A stretch of 64,000 bases of DNA from Paraburkholderia tropica (lineage in GTDB: Bacteria; Pseudomonadota; Gammaproteobacteria; Burkholderiales; Burkholderiaceae). Positions 1-8,991 of the stretch are shown here, piece after piece (within the stretch, counting starts at the first letter, position 1; each line of letters opens with the position of its first letter). The notes beneath the pieces were generated by a model that was not told where the DNA came from, made no database searches, and worked only from the letters and a program-made list of their open reading frames with translations. The stretch spans positions 124,001-188,000 of the forward strand of contig NZ_CAJZAR010000079.1 of the NCBI RefSeq assembly GCF_914484835.1. The letters run 5' to 3'. The position numbers and the translations under genes are program-made.

Positions 1-87
1 CCGCAAATATTGCATACCGGAGAGTTACGGCGCATCGATTCGGTAATTCCTCCCCGCGAACACACGCAGACGAAGGTCGGCGCAAGC

Positions 88-1818
88 TCAGGGAATCACG
101 CGCGTCACGCCACGGCCGCGCGGATCGGAGGCGGCCTCGGGCGTCTGGCCGTCGATGCGGATCGCCTGAATGTCGCCATTGAAATCCTGGCCCTTCAGCA
201 CATAGCCCTTCGCCTCGACCTGCTTGGCGAGATCGCCGTCGATCGGCTGGTACGGCTCCCAGAAAATCGTGTTCGGCGGCAGCAGCTGATGGTGGAAACG
301 CATCGCGCCCACGGCATCCTTCAACGGCATCTTGAAGTCGTAGAGATTGTTGATGACCTGGAAGATCGACGTGAAGATGCGCGAGCCGCCCGGCGTGCCG
401 ATCACGAGCGCCACCTTGCCGTCCTTCGTGAGAATGGTCGGCGACATCGAGGACAGCGGACGCTTCTTCGGCGCAATCGCATTCGCGTCGCTGCCGACCA
501 CGCCGAACATGTTCGGCACGCCGGGCTTCGCGGAGAAGTCGTCCATTTCGTCGTTGAGCACGATGCCCGCGCCCGGCACCACCACGCCCGAGCCGAAGTA
601 GCCGTTGATCGTGTAGGTGTTCGAGACCGCGTTGCCCCACTTGTCGACCACCGAGAAGTGCGTGGTCTCGGCCTTTTCCGGCATCGAGGTGCCGAGCCCC
701 GCCTGCACACTCTTCGTGTCCGAGGGCTTGTCGGGATCGACTTCGGCGGCGCGTTTCGCGAGATAGGCGTCGTCGGTCAGTTGCGCGACCGGCACCTTGT
801 AGAAGTCGGGATCGCCGAGATATTGCGCGCGGTCCGCGAACACGCGCTTCTCGATCTCCGCGATCAGATGAATGTATTGCGGCGAGTTGAGCGTCACGTC
901 CTTGAATTGCGGCGCGAGCATCGCCTTCATCTTGAGCAGCTGCACGAGGCCGACGCCGCCCGAACTCGGCGGCGGCGCGGTGATCACTTCATAGCCGTTC
1001 CACTTCGCCTCGACCGGCTGACGCCACACGGCCTTGTACTCCTGCAGATCGCGCTTCGTGATGAGGCCGTGGCCCTTCATCGACGCCGCGATCAGGTCGG
1101 CCGTCTTGCCGTCGTAGAAGTCCTTCGCGCCTTGATTGGCGATGCGCGTGAGCACGTTGGCGAGATCGGGCTGCTTGAACGTCGCGCCCTCCTTCATGTC
1201 GCCGAAGTACTGATCGAAATTGGTCTTGCCGCCGAATTCCTTCGACGCTTCCTCGCGGCGCTTCGCCAGCAGTTCGTCGACGACGAAGCCGTCGCGCGCG
1301 TATTGAATCGCCGGTTGCAGCACCTGTTTCCAGGGCAGCTTGCCGAAGCGCTTCTGCGCTTCCCACATGCCCTCGACCGTGCCCGGCACGCCCACGGCGT
1401 CGTAGCCATAAAGGCTCTTGCCGGGAATCACGTTGCCCTTGTCGTCCTGATACATCGTGCGCGTGGCGGCCAGCGGCGCGCGCTCGCGATAATCGAGGAA
1501 ATACGGCTTGCCGTTCACGTAGAGCGTCATGAAACCGCCGCCGCCGATATTGCCGGCTTCGGGATACGTGACGGCCAGTGTGAATGCGATAGCGACCGCG
1601 GCATCGACCGCGTTGCCGCCCGCCTTGAAGATCTGCTCGGCGGCGTCGGCCGCGTATTTGTCGGCGACGGCGACCGCCGACGCGTTGAGGACCGCCGGAT
1701 GTTGCTGCGTGTCTTTCGCGAATGCGGGCGTGGCTTCGAGAAAGCCCGCCGATAAAGCGGAAAGCGAAATGAGTGCGAGAGCGGCTGCGGAAATTTTCGT
1801 TCTATCGACCAGCTTCAT
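88..1818 (-). CDS. ggt: Gamma-glutamyltransferase (glutathione hydrolase)
   Basis: This periplasmic enzyme cleaves or transfers the gamma-glutamyl group of glutathione and related peptides. The 576-residue product starts with a signal peptide (basic N-terminus, Ala/Leu-rich core, AFA cleavage site near residue 34). The family self-cleaves before a Thr in a TTHFSVVD motif, which is present at about residues 385-392. Downstream are the expected NEMDDFS block and a Gly-Thr-Pro-Gly-Gly-Ser substrate loop. The start at 1818 is preferred over an upstream in-frame ATG at 1857 because GGAGG lies just ahead of it and the signal peptide then begins at MKLVDR. It stands alone; the next gene upstream ends 155 bases away. 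Confidence 0.95.
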   Translation of the reverse strand: MKLVDRTKISAAALALISLSALSAGFLEATPAFAKDTQQHPAVLNASAVAVADKYAADAAEQIFKAGGNAVDAAVAIAFTLAVTYPEAGNIGGGGFMTLYVNGKPYFLDYRERAPLAATRTMYQDDKGNVIPGKSLYGYDAVGVPGTVEGMWEAQKRFGKLPWKQVLQPAIQYARDGFVVDELLAKRREEASKEFGGKTNFDQYFGDMKEGATFKQPDLANVLTRIANQGAKDFYDGKTADLIAASMKGHGLITKRDLQEYKAVWRQPVEAKWNGYEVITAPPPSSGGVGLVQLLKMKAMLAPQFKDVTLNSPQYIHLIAEIEKRVFADRAQYLGDPDFYKVPVAQLTDDAYLAKRAAEVDPDKPSDTKSVQAGLGTSMPEKAETTHFSVVDKWGNAVSNTYTINGYFGSGVVVPGAGIVLNDEMDDFSAKPGVPNMFGVVGSDANAIAPKKRPLSSMSPTILTKDGKVALVIGTPGGSRIFTSIFQVINNLYDFKMPLKDAVGAMRFHHQLLPPNTIFWEPYQPIDGDLAKQVEAKGYVLKGQDFNGDIQAIRIDGQTPEAASDPRGRGVTRVIP

Positions 1819-1973
1819 TGAGTGACCTCCATGATTCGGTTCATCGCGTAACGTCAACCACCTTTCACCGGGCTTTTGGCCTGGTTACAGCGCTTATAGC
1901 ACGCGCAGAAATCGTTTGCGATCCGGCGATCCGCCGATAACGCTACGGCGCCGATTCATGGAAGTACCGCGTA

Positions 1974-3377
1974 TCAGGCCTTGCCGCGGCTGCCGCGCGC
2001 GATCTCGTCGCCGGCATTGGCGGGCAGGCGCATCGTCACGGGAATCGAGGCCACGGAGAAGAGTCCGACCACGAAGAATGCGGGCCAGAAATCGGACCAG
2101 ACGATGGTCGAATGGCCTTGTACACGATGCGAAACTTCCAGCACGATCCCGGCGATCGTCACGCCCAGACCCAGCGACACCTGCTGGATCACGCTCGCGA
2201 CGCTGGTCGCGCGCCCGATGTCTTTCGTCTCGATGTCCGCGTAGGCGAGCGAATTGAGGCCGGTGAATTGCAGCGACGGAAAGAGCCCGCCCGCCAGCAC
2301 GACGAGCCAGATGAGCCACACGGGCGTAGTCGGCGAAAACAGCCCGCAGACCGCGATGGCCGCGCCCGCGATCGCCGCGTTGACGATCAGCGTGCGCCGG
2401 AAACCGAAGCGTCCGAGCACGCGCGAGACGATCGACTTCATGAAAATGGAGCCGAACGCCGACGCGCAGGTAATCGCGCCCGACGCGAACGCCGTCATGC
2501 CCAGACCTTCCTGTAGCGTGAGCGGCAACAGGAACGGCACCGCGCCCAGGCCGATGCGAAACAGCGAGCCGCCCGCCACGCTCGCGTTGAAACTCGGAAT
2601 GCGCAGGAATTTCAGATCGAGCACGGGACGTTCGGCGCGCTGCGCGTAGAACCAGTAGATCGCGAGCAGGACCGCGCCGACCACGCACATCGTCACCGCT
2701 TTCGTATTCGAAACGAGTTGGCCGCCGACGAGCGACAAGCCCAGCATGAACAGCGACGCGCCGCCCGCCGAAAGCAGAAACCCGAGCCAGTCGAGCGGCC
2801 CCGGATGCTCCTCGTGCATGTTCGCGATATGCCGGTTCGCGAGCCAGATGCCGAACACGCCAATCGGAATGTTCACGAAAAAAATCAGCCGCCAGTGCAG
2901 ATAGGTGGTGATGAAACCGCCGAGCGGCGGCCCCACGACCGGCCCGAGCAGCGCGGGCACCGTGAGATAGTTGACCGCGCGAATGAAGTCCGACTTCGGC
3001 AGCGAACGGAAAATGATGATGCGTCCGACCGGCACCATCATCGCGCCGCCAATGCCCTGCACGAAGCGCGCGGCCACGAACATTTCGAGCGAGCGCGACG
3101 CCGCGCACAGCAGCGAACCGGTCATGAAAATGCCGATGGCCGTGCGAAACACATTGCGCGAACCGAAGCGGTCGGCCACCCATCCGCAGATCGGGATGAA
3201 CACGCCGAGGCCGATCACGTAACTCGTGACGGCGAGCTTGAGGGTGATGGGATCTTGCCCGAGATCGCGGGCCAGCGCGGGCAGCGAAGTGACGATGACC
3301 GTCGCGTCCACGTTCTCCATGAACATCGAGCACGCGACGATGAGCGGAACGATGAAAGTGCCGAGGGCAAGGGGCAT
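1974..3377 (-). CDS. DHA2-family MFS drug efflux transporter
   Basis: This is a probable proton-driven multidrug exporter of the inner membrane. The 467-residue product is almost wholly hydrophobic with enough segments for the 14-helix DHA2 (EmrB/QacA) layout. It opens with an ENVDATVIVTSLP block like the first helix of EmrB/QacA proteins, has the loop motif ADRFGSRNVF after helix 2, and carries antiporter motif C (LLGPVVGPPLGG) near residues 145-156, which marks drug:H+ antiporters. No membrane-fusion partner is adjacent, so export may stop at the periplasm or use a distant partner. The ribosome-binding site is weak, so the start is not certain. The substrate cannot be read from sequence. 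Confidence 0.88.
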   Translation of the reverse strand: MPLALGTFIVPLIVACSMFMENVDATVIVTSLPALARDLGQDPITLKLAVTSYVIGLGVFIPICGWVADRFGSRNVFRTAIGIFMTGSLLCAASRSLEMFVAARFVQGIGGAMMVPVGRIIIFRSLPKSDFIRAVNYLTVPALLGPVVGPPLGGFITTYLHWRLIFFVNIPIGVFGIWLANRHIANMHEEHPGPLDWLGFLLSAGGASLFMLGLSLVGGQLVSNTKAVTMCVVGAVLLAIYWFYAQRAERPVLDLKFLRIPSFNASVAGGSLFRIGLGAVPFLLPLTLQEGLGMTAFASGAITCASAFGSIFMKSIVSRVLGRFGFRRTLIVNAAIAGAAIAVCGLFSPTTPVWLIWLVVLAGGLFPSLQFTGLNSLAYADIETKDIGRATSVASVIQQVSLGLGVTIAGIVLEVSHRVQGHSTIVWSDFWPAFFVVGLFSVASIPVTMRLPANAGDEIARGSRGKA

Positions 3378-3483
3378 GGGCAGGAACGACGATCAGCGCG
3401 GCTGATGGCGTAAAGGCACCATTATGGCACTGTGTTGCAAAACGCGGTGGCTCGGCAACAGATGAAGCCGCGCTAAAAACACA

Positions 3484-3511
3484 AAGGCCGTGAAGCGAAC
3501 TTCACGGCCTT
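3484..3511 (-). terminator. Terminator of the putative lipid operon
   Basis: A 12-bp inverted repeat (AAGGCCGTGAAG with its complement) closes on a CGAA tetraloop. It lies about 50 bases beyond the nucleotidyltransferase stop at 3559, and on the minus strand it is followed by a T-rich stretch, so it ends the operon that runs from 6901 to 3559. Confidence 0.8.
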
Positions 3512-3558
3512 CACGGCCTTTTTTACGGCGTTTCAGCGACAGCGGTTCGCGCGAGCGC

Positions 3559-4338
3559 TCACTCTGCCGTCTGCTTCAGGCGGCTCACGACCGGCGCGAG
3601 TTGCGGCAGCACTTCTTCGGCCGCGCGCGTCACATCGTTCGGGAAGTCGATCTCGATCCACGGCGCGCCCGTCACGTCCGCCGTGTCGAATTCGGCGCCG
3701 CGTTCGAGCAGCAGATCGCGCAGCGCTTCTTCGTGCGGCAGGTTCGCGCGGCCCGTATCGACGTAGCCTTCGACGATCTGCGCGAAACGGCGCGCGGTCG
3801 CTTCGTTCAGGCGGAAGAAGCCAACCGATTCGCCGATCGTGTCGTACTGCAGGCCCACGGCGAGCTGCTTGCGCAGTTCGACGGGCACGCCGTCGCGCAG
3901 GCACAGCTTCACGGGCTCGTCGCCGGCTTCGAAGTCGCGGTCGATCAGCAGACGGTTGGTGGGCGCCTCGCCCGCGACGAGCGGCGCGAACACGCGTTCG
4001 TCGTAGAGCACGTCGGCGTCCATGAGCAGCACGTCGCCGCCGCGCGTGATGGCTTCGGCCGTGCGATGCACGGTGAGCACGCTGCCCAGATCGAAACGCG
4101 GATTCATCACGACTTCGACCTTGTGCGGCCAGTTGATGCGCTTGAGTTCCGCTTCGACCAGTTCAGGCTGGAAGCCGAGCGCGAGCACGACTTCGGTGAC
4201 ACCCGCCGCTTCGAGCATCTGCAGGTGGCGTTCGAGCAGCGACACGCCCTCGAATTGCAGCAGACATTTCGGAAACTGTTCTCCAGCGCGTTGCTGAAGG
4301 CGCAGGCCGAGGCCTGCCGCAAGAATGATGGCGCGCAT
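3559..4338 (-). CDS. MobA-like / phosphocholine cytidylyltransferase-family nucleotidyltransferase
   Basis: A 259-residue nucleotidyltransferase that probably joins a phospho-alcohol to a nucleotide (CDP in the best-studied relatives such as LicC). The N-terminus has the Rossmann-like NTP-binding signature IILAAGLGLRL (residues 4-14), then a PKCLL motif near residues 24-28 where the Lys contacts phosphate, and LLMDADVL near 103-110 for the metal site. It is the last gene of a four-gene operon, 21 bases after the flippase-like gene, and shares it with a CDP-alcohol phosphatidyltransferase. The simplest reading is that this enzyme makes the activated headgroup used by that transferase. The alcohol itself is unknown. 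Confidence 0.8.
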   Translation of the reverse strand: MRAIILAAGLGLRLQQRAGEQFPKCLLQFEGVSLLERHLQMLEAAGVTEVVLALGFQPELVEAELKRINWPHKVEVVMNPRFDLGSVLTVHRTAEAITRGGDVLLMDADVLYDERVFAPLVAGEAPTNRLLIDRDFEAGDEPVKLCLRDGVPVELRKQLAVGLQYDTIGESVGFFRLNEATARRFAQIVEGYVDTGRANLPHEEALRDLLLERGAEFDTADVTGAPWIEIDFPNDVTRAAEEVLPQLAPVVSRLKQTAE

Positions 4339-4359
4339 GCGTTCCTTGGGAGAAAAAAA

Positions 4360-5370
4360 TCAATCGGCGATTTCGACAGCGGGCACACGCAGGGCGCGCC
4401 GGCGTTGCCAGCTTCGTTCGCTGAAATGCAGATACAGCAGGCCCGGCAGACCGAGCAGGATTTCGCGCGCGCGCTTGGCGAGCGAGAGCGCGAGGGCCGC
4501 TTCCGGCGGCAGGCCGACGAGCGGCGCGAGCAGCAGATAGCCGCCCTCCTGCACACCGAGCGAGCCCGGAATGGCGAAGGCCGCGCCACGAATGGCCTGG
4601 CCGATGCTTTCGAGCAGCAGCGCGTCGACCCAGCTCACCGGATGGCCGAGGAAATGCAGCGCGAGCCACACTTCCGCGGTGCCGACGAGCCAGCCCGCGA
4701 GGCTCAGCGTGAAGCTGGCCGCCGCGCGGCCGCGTTCGGCGTAGAGCGCCTTGACGGCAGCGTCGATGGCGTCGGCGCGCGTGGCCAGCGACGACCAGTC
4801 GCGCTTGCCGAACAGCTTCGACGCGATGCGCAGCAGACGGCCGAACAGACCGCGCCGCTGCGCGACATAGAACAGAGCGATGAGACCGCCGAGCACGACG
4901 GTCGCGATCAGCGCGGCGATACCGAGATCGCGCGGCGCGCCGTTCGCGGCGTAAGCCGAAAAGAGCACGATGCCGAACACCGCGAAGACGATCTGCGCGA
5001 CTGCTTGCAGCGTGGTGCTGACGGTGATGGCGGCGGCCGCGTCGCGCATCAGCATGCCGCGCTGCGCAAGCTGGCGCACCATCGCGACCGGACCGCCGAT
5101 CTGGCCGGCCGGCAGCAGGCTGTTCACGGCCTCGCCGCTCCAGCGCGCGAGCAGCGCGTGACGCTGGTCCACGCGCTCGCCCTTCTTGAACAGCACGGCG
5201 ATGGCAGCCGCGTCGAGCGCGAGCGGCACCACGTGGAAGGCCGCGACGAGCGCGAGACCCCAGCCAGCCGCCGCGAGCGCGCCCGTGACCGAGCCGAGGC
5301 CCTGCCACGCGAGCAGCGCGATAAAGAGCGCCGTGCCGATCGACAACAGCAGGATGGCAGCACGGCTCAC
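4360..5370 (-). CDS. UPF0104/LPG-synthase-TM-like membrane protein, putative lipid flippase
   Basis: A 336-residue polytopic inner-membrane protein of the family related to the flippase half of MprF (lysylphosphatidylglycerol synthase TM region). It has about eight hydrophobic segments, an early NSLLPAGQIGGP motif and a late IPGSLGVQEGGYLLL motif, both typical of the family. The GTG at 5370 is chosen as the start because it overlaps the stop of the oxygenase gene as GTGA, implying translational coupling; longer readings add an implausible polar N-terminus. In this operon it may move the product of the phosphatidyltransferase across the membrane. The role is inferred from family and context only. 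Confidence 0.78.
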   Translation of the reverse strand: MSRAAILLLSIGTALFIALLAWQGLGSVTGALAAAGWGLALVAAFHVVPLALDAAAIAVLFKKGERVDQRHALLARWSGEAVNSLLPAGQIGGPVAMVRQLAQRGMLMRDAAAAITVSTTLQAVAQIVFAVFGIVLFSAYAANGAPRDLGIAALIATVVLGGLIALFYVAQRRGLFGRLLRIASKLFGKRDWSSLATRADAIDAAVKALYAERGRAAASFTLSLAGWLVGTAEVWLALHFLGHPVSWVDALLLESIGQAIRGAAFAIPGSLGVQEGGYLLLAPLVGLPPEAALALSLAKRAREILLGLPGLLYLHFSERSWQRRRALRVPAVEIAD

Positions 5371-6206
5371 ACCGATCCCCCGGTCTTGCGCGCGCCGCCC
5401 GTGGCCGATTGCAGCGCCTTGCGGAACACCTGACGGAAACCGAAGTACGCGATCGCGTCCTTCATGTTCGAGATGAAGCGGCGCCACGGACGCATGTTCG
5501 GGTTCGTCACGTATTCGAGCGTGAGCGAGACGCGCACTTCGCCTTCGCGGCTGGGCGTGACGCGATGCCGCAGCTTGTCGCCGTCGAAAAGAATGAGCGC
5601 GCCCGGCGGATACTGCACCGCGCCGGGTTCGTCGGGCTTGTTTTCATCGCGCGTGTGCAGCTCGTAATCGAGAATGCACGACGAGTCGTCGATCACGCCG
5701 AGCAGCACCGTATAGCGGCGGCCGTCGTAGTAGGACGTGTCGTAATGCCAGCCGATGTGATCGCCCGCGCGCGTGTAGTAATACAGCGCGTACGCGTGCG
5801 GATCGTCGGGCGGCGAAAGCTGGAGCTTGTCGCCCGTGATGTTCTCCAGCCACGCGATCAGCTTGGGCGAGCGATACAGTTCGGCGATCCACGGCTGCAG
5901 GCGGTCGATGGTGTGGCGGCTCACGCTGCCACCCGCCTTGTGGCCGGGGATGAAATTGCGGTTGACCTCGGGCATCAACGCGTTGGCGGCGTCGATGAGC
6001 CGCTGCGTCGCGTCCGCGGGCAGGAATTCGGAGAGATAAAGGAACGAGCCTTGATCGACGTACTCGTTTCGCAACTGATTCGTATTCAGGCCGCCCGTTG
6101 CCCGGCCGACCGCGGCATCCGCGTCCCCTGACTGCATGGACGCACTCGCCCCGCTACTGTCGCGCACACCCGGCGCGACCACCTGCTCTTCTGCTTGCAC
6201 ACTCAT
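5367..6206 (-). CDS. 2-oxoglutarate/Fe(II)-dependent oxygenase
   Basis: A 279-residue non-heme iron oxygenase, probably a hydroxylase. The iron triad is visible: His154 and Asp156 in WHYDTSYY and distal His214 in LRHRVTP, with Arg225 placed to bind 2-oxoglutarate (VRVSLTLEY). Because the Asp is present it is not a radical halogenase of the type that lacks it. The Met at 6206 is preferred over the one at 6218 because it forms an ATGA overlap with the stop of the phosphatidyltransferase gene. The first 45 residues are polar and poorly conserved-looking. Its substrate may be the lipid or headgroup made by the operon. Confidence 0.82.
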   Translation of the reverse strand: MSVQAEEQVVAPGVRDSSGASASMQSGDADAAVGRATGGLNTNQLRNEYVDQGSFLYLSEFLPADATQRLIDAANALMPEVNRNFIPGHKAGGSVSRHTIDRLQPWIAELYRSPKLIAWLENITGDKLQLSPPDDPHAYALYYYTRAGDHIGWHYDTSYYDGRRYTVLLGVIDDSSCILDYELHTRDENKPDEPGAVQYPPGALILFDGDKLRHRVTPSREGEVRVSLTLEYVTNPNMRPWRRFISNMKDAIAYFGFRQVFRKALQSATGGARKTGGSV

Positions 6207-6901
6207 CTGCTGATCCAAACCTGACGGGTTTCCTTGCCTGGCCGCGTGCGGCGCGTTACGCGCACATAGTCGAGCACCACGTAAATGGCGAACAACGGCG
6301 CCCCGATGGACGCGGCCACGACGAACGGCGCCACGATACCGGTGAGCGTGACGAGCGGCAACAGATAGAGAACGTCTTCCGTTTCGAACCCGCCGACGAA
6401 CGCCTGTTGGGTGCCGGCCTTGCCAGCCATTTCCTCGATACGCATGCGCAGGAAAAAGATCACCGCGACCGCGATACCGGCGACGCCGCCGAGGATTGCC
6501 GGCGGCACATGCCAGTTCGCACTGGAGGCCGCCTGCACGCCGAGCCCGTAACCCATGCCGAAGAACAGCAGGATGGTCGTGAGCGCGTCGGCAGCGAGAT
6601 CGTAGAAATGGCCGATCCGGCTGGTTTTACCACTGATGCGCGCGAGCTCACCGTCAGTGTGATCAACAAAATTCGACAAAACGATCAGAAATGCGCCAAT
6701 ATTGACGTTCAGGAAATCGCCCCGCGCCAGATAGAAGGCGCCGGCGACACCGATCAGCAGGCGCAGCGTGGTCAGGTGATTCGGGGTAACGCGGGTGGGC
6801 ACGAGCGGCGTGACGAGCCAGCGCGCGACGCGCGCGTCCCAGGTACGCGGCAACGGCACCGCGCGGGGTGCCGTTTTTGCAGGTTGGTCTTTTCCAGTCA
6901 T
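6203..6901 (-). CDS. CDP-alcohol phosphatidyltransferase family protein
   Basis: An integral-membrane enzyme that transfers a phospho-alcohol from a CDP-linked donor to an acceptor alcohol. The complete family signature is present: Asp80-x2-Asp83-Gly84-x2-Ala87-Arg88-x8-Gly97-x3-Asp101-x3-Asp105, within the first membrane segments of the 232-residue product. The Met at 6901 is chosen; the upstream in-frame stretch to 7015 lacks coding character. This is the first gene of the operon, overlapping the oxygenase by 4 bases. Normal PgsA, PssA or CLS functions would not sit with a dedicated cytidylyltransferase, so a different headgroup is likely. Confidence 0.85.
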   Translation of the reverse strand: MTGKDQPAKTAPRAVPLPRTWDARVARWLVTPLVPTRVTPNHLTTLRLLIGVAGAFYLARGDFLNVNIGAFLIVLSNFVDHTDGELARISGKTSRIGHFYDLAADALTTILLFFGMGYGLGVQAASSANWHVPPAILGGVAGIAVAVIFFLRMRIEEMAGKAGTQQAFVGGFETEDVLYLLPLVTLTGIVAPFVVAASIGAPLFAIYVVLDYVRVTRRTRPGKETRQVWISR

Positions 6902-7138
6902 AACCGGGAAATATATACGGCTTCCAGAAAACTTGCAGGTTTTCCGACAGTCGAAGGGCGCTGGAAGCGCGCCCGCACGCCGCCTGAATGCGCCCGTTGG
7001 CGGCGCGGCGCACATGCTCCGGGCGGCCTCGCGAGCAAAATTAAACGATCCCGCGTAGAGTTCAGACCTCGCACCGGCCCGGTACCGAATATCGGGTGAC
7101 GCCTGCCACGCAGGCGCAGCTTAATCGCCAGAATTCCA

Positions 7139-7585
7139 ATGAAACGTCTGACTTTTGCGGCTCCCGCTGCCGCCCTTCTCGCCACGGCGCTCGCTTTCGC
7201 GCCCCTCACGTCCCGCGCCGCCGCCCTCGACGACGCGCTGACCTGCCAGGAATCCGCGCACGATTTCGTGTCGGGCCTGATCGACCAGAAGCTGATCGAC
7301 GCGAAACCCATGCGCGTGGAAAGCAACTCGATCAACGCGTTCTGGCCCGCTCACGGCCAGCGTCTGACCGCTTACGGCTTCAGCGTGTTCGCCATCGTGG
7401 GCTTCCAGCAGGACGATCCGCTGTTCAAGACCGGCGACGGCAAGCCCATCGGCCGTTCGGCCTATGGCGCGGTCGTGGTCGCCACGCAGAGCCGGGTGCA
7501 GGCGGCGCTCAACGCGGCCGGCAATCACGCGATCGTCCATCATGCGGGCCCGCTTCTGACGGCGATCTTCTGTCAGCAGGATTAA
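7139..7585 (+). CDS. Small secreted protein of unknown function
   Basis: A 148-residue protein with a clear signal peptide (MKRLTF, Ala/Leu core, probable cleavage after SRA near residue 26). The mature part has two cysteines, one close to each end (TCQES and FCQQD), which could form a disulfide in the periplasm. I do not recognise the family. It is transcribed away from the lipid operon, with a 237-base gap between the two starts, so the promoters are divergent, but nothing in the sequence ties its function to that operon. Confidence 0.7.
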   Translation: MKRLTFAAPAAALLATALAFAPLTSRAAALDDALTCQESAHDFVSGLIDQKLIDAKPMRVESNSINAFWPAHGQRLTAYGFSVFAIVGFQQDDPLFKTGDGKPIGRSAYGAVVVATQSRVQAALNAAGNHAIVHHAGPLLTAIFCQQD

Positions 7586-7701
7586 GCGCGATGGCTTAAG
7601 CGCACTCGCGGCGGCGTGTTGGGCCGCGTCGTGCGTGTTTGGCTGTTAGTTGCATATCAATGGGAGCGCCCGCAAGGCTGCGCCGCCCGTCCAGCGCCCC
7701 G

Positions 7702-8226
7702 CTATTCGATACGGCCGAATCCGCCCTCGGCCCACGACTCGGCGCGCGCCTTGGTGAGCTTGAAGTTCGGCGCGACGCGCGCCTGCGCAATCTGCTCGCC
7801 GTACGCATCGAAGGCCGTGAGCGTTGCATAGGGCTCGTACTCGTCGGGCACGATGTCGAGCGTGACGTCGACATCGCCATCCGCGGTGCTCACGCCGATG
7901 CGCTTGTGCATCAGCGCGCGCAACTGCTGCTCGTGGCGCCGGAGCACCTCCGAGGCGGTCTTCACGAGCGTATTGAACGCCGACGTATCGAGCGGCTTCG
8001 GATTCTTCTTGTCGCGCCCCATCGTCCACGGGCCGACCAGCGCGGGCTCCGGCTCGCCGTCCTTGATCATCTCGACCGCCCAGCCGTCGTCGTCCTCGTT
8101 CTTGATGACGCGCGCCATCCAGCCGTCCTTGTGCCACAGGCGCGCTTCCTTGATCTCGTCGGCCGCGTCGGTGGCGGTCGGGTCGTCAAAGGCGTCGTCG
8201 GGGAGTTCGGTTGAGGCGTCGGTCAT
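7702..8226 (-). CDS. Conserved hypothetical acidic cytosolic protein
   Basis: A 174-residue soluble protein without signal peptide or membrane segment. The N-terminus is very acidic (DDAFDDPTATDAADE), followed by two short tryptophan-bearing blocks (WHKDGWMARV and DDDGWAVEM) and a central DVDVTLDIVP strand pattern. The start at 8226 is preferred to the in-frame Met at 8238 because a GGAAC sequence lies at the right distance. The family is not recognised. It faces the secreted protein gene convergently with a 116-base gap that shows no clear terminator. Confidence 0.65.
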   Translation of the reverse strand: MTDASTELPDDAFDDPTATDAADEIKEARLWHKDGWMARVIKNEDDDGWAVEMIKDGEPEPALVGPWTMGRDKKNPKPLDTSAFNTLVKTASEVLRRHEQQLRALMHKRIGVSTADGDVDVTLDIVPDEYEPYATLTAFDAYGEQIAQARVAPNFKLTKARAESWAEGGFGRIE

Positions 8227-8593
8227 GGCGGGTTCCATCGGGTTCTGCGGGCGGCCCGTTTTAGCGGGCTGGGGGCAGGATTTTACCCGCAAGTGCCGAT
8301 GCGGCCGCGAGGCACGCCATTCAGGCGGCGCTTTATCCGTTTTTCGGCCTTTATAGGGCGCAAGCGAGGGCACACGCGAGGGACATCCGAAAACCGGCAC
8401 GCAAAGTCACGTGAAATCGTCTCGATTAATGATTCACGACAAAATCAAATCATTAATAAGCGAGAAAGTTCCTGATTTCCTATTTTGCAACAGACTCTTC
8501 CAGATTTTAGAAGAAAGGAAAATGCAGGAAATCGGGCAAAAAAAACGCGGCCCGGGGGCCGCGTAAAAACAGATGAAAAAAGACCACCCTTGG
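8227..8593. other. AT-richer intergenic stretch
   Basis: Between the hypothetical gene at 8226 and the small minus-strand frame ending at 8594 the DNA becomes clearly AT-richer, especially 8400-8545. Apart from the terminator at 8545-8564 I see no gene. Confidence 0.6.
8545..8564 (-). terminator. Minus-strand intrinsic terminator
   Basis: A perfect 8-bp stem (ACGCGGCC and its complement) with a CGGG loop is followed on the minus strand by eight T residues. It sits 29 bases beyond the stop of the small frame 8594-8782, so some minus-strand transcript must end here. Confidence 0.75.
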
Positions 8594-8782
8594 TCAAGGG
8601 GCAGAGAAATTGTACCGCCGCGCATCGCTGATGTGGGTCACATAATCTGGAACAATACCTTCCACAAATCGGCAGAATACCGTAGCAAATATTTCGTCAT
8701 CTTCTGTAACGCCCGTCTGACAGGGCCTCCCGGTACGTCGTAATGACGCAACAGATTTTATCGCCGTCACATTTTGTCGCAT
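8594..8782 (-). CDS. Possible small protein, 62 residues
   Basis: A short frame encoding a soluble 62-residue protein (starts MRQNVTAIKS, ends ARRYNFSAP) with no recognised domain. Two things favour a real gene: a TGGAAATAG ribosome-binding-like stretch just before the ATG, and a strong intrinsic terminator on the same strand right after the stop. Base composition is lower in GC than in the surrounding genes, so codon bias gives little support. It lies upstream of the porin gene and points away from it. The alternative is that the terminator ends a non-coding RNA. Confidence 0.35.
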   Translation of the reverse strand: MRQNVTAIKSVASLRRTGRPCQTGVTEDDEIFATVFCRFVEGIVPDYVTHISDARRYNFSAP

Positions 8783-8991
8783 CTATTTCCAGCATGAAAA
8801 AATGCTTATAACCCAGTGACTTACGTTAATTAGTGCGACTTCTACAATATTAAGAATGTATTGTTTCCCCGAACAGTACGAATGTTCTGATTTACGAGAA
8901 TACACTGGGCCTCGAATCGTCAGACCACGAATGTCAGCGCAGCAACGCGGCTTTCGTGAGATTCCCAAGTACTGTCCCGGAGTTAACAAGC

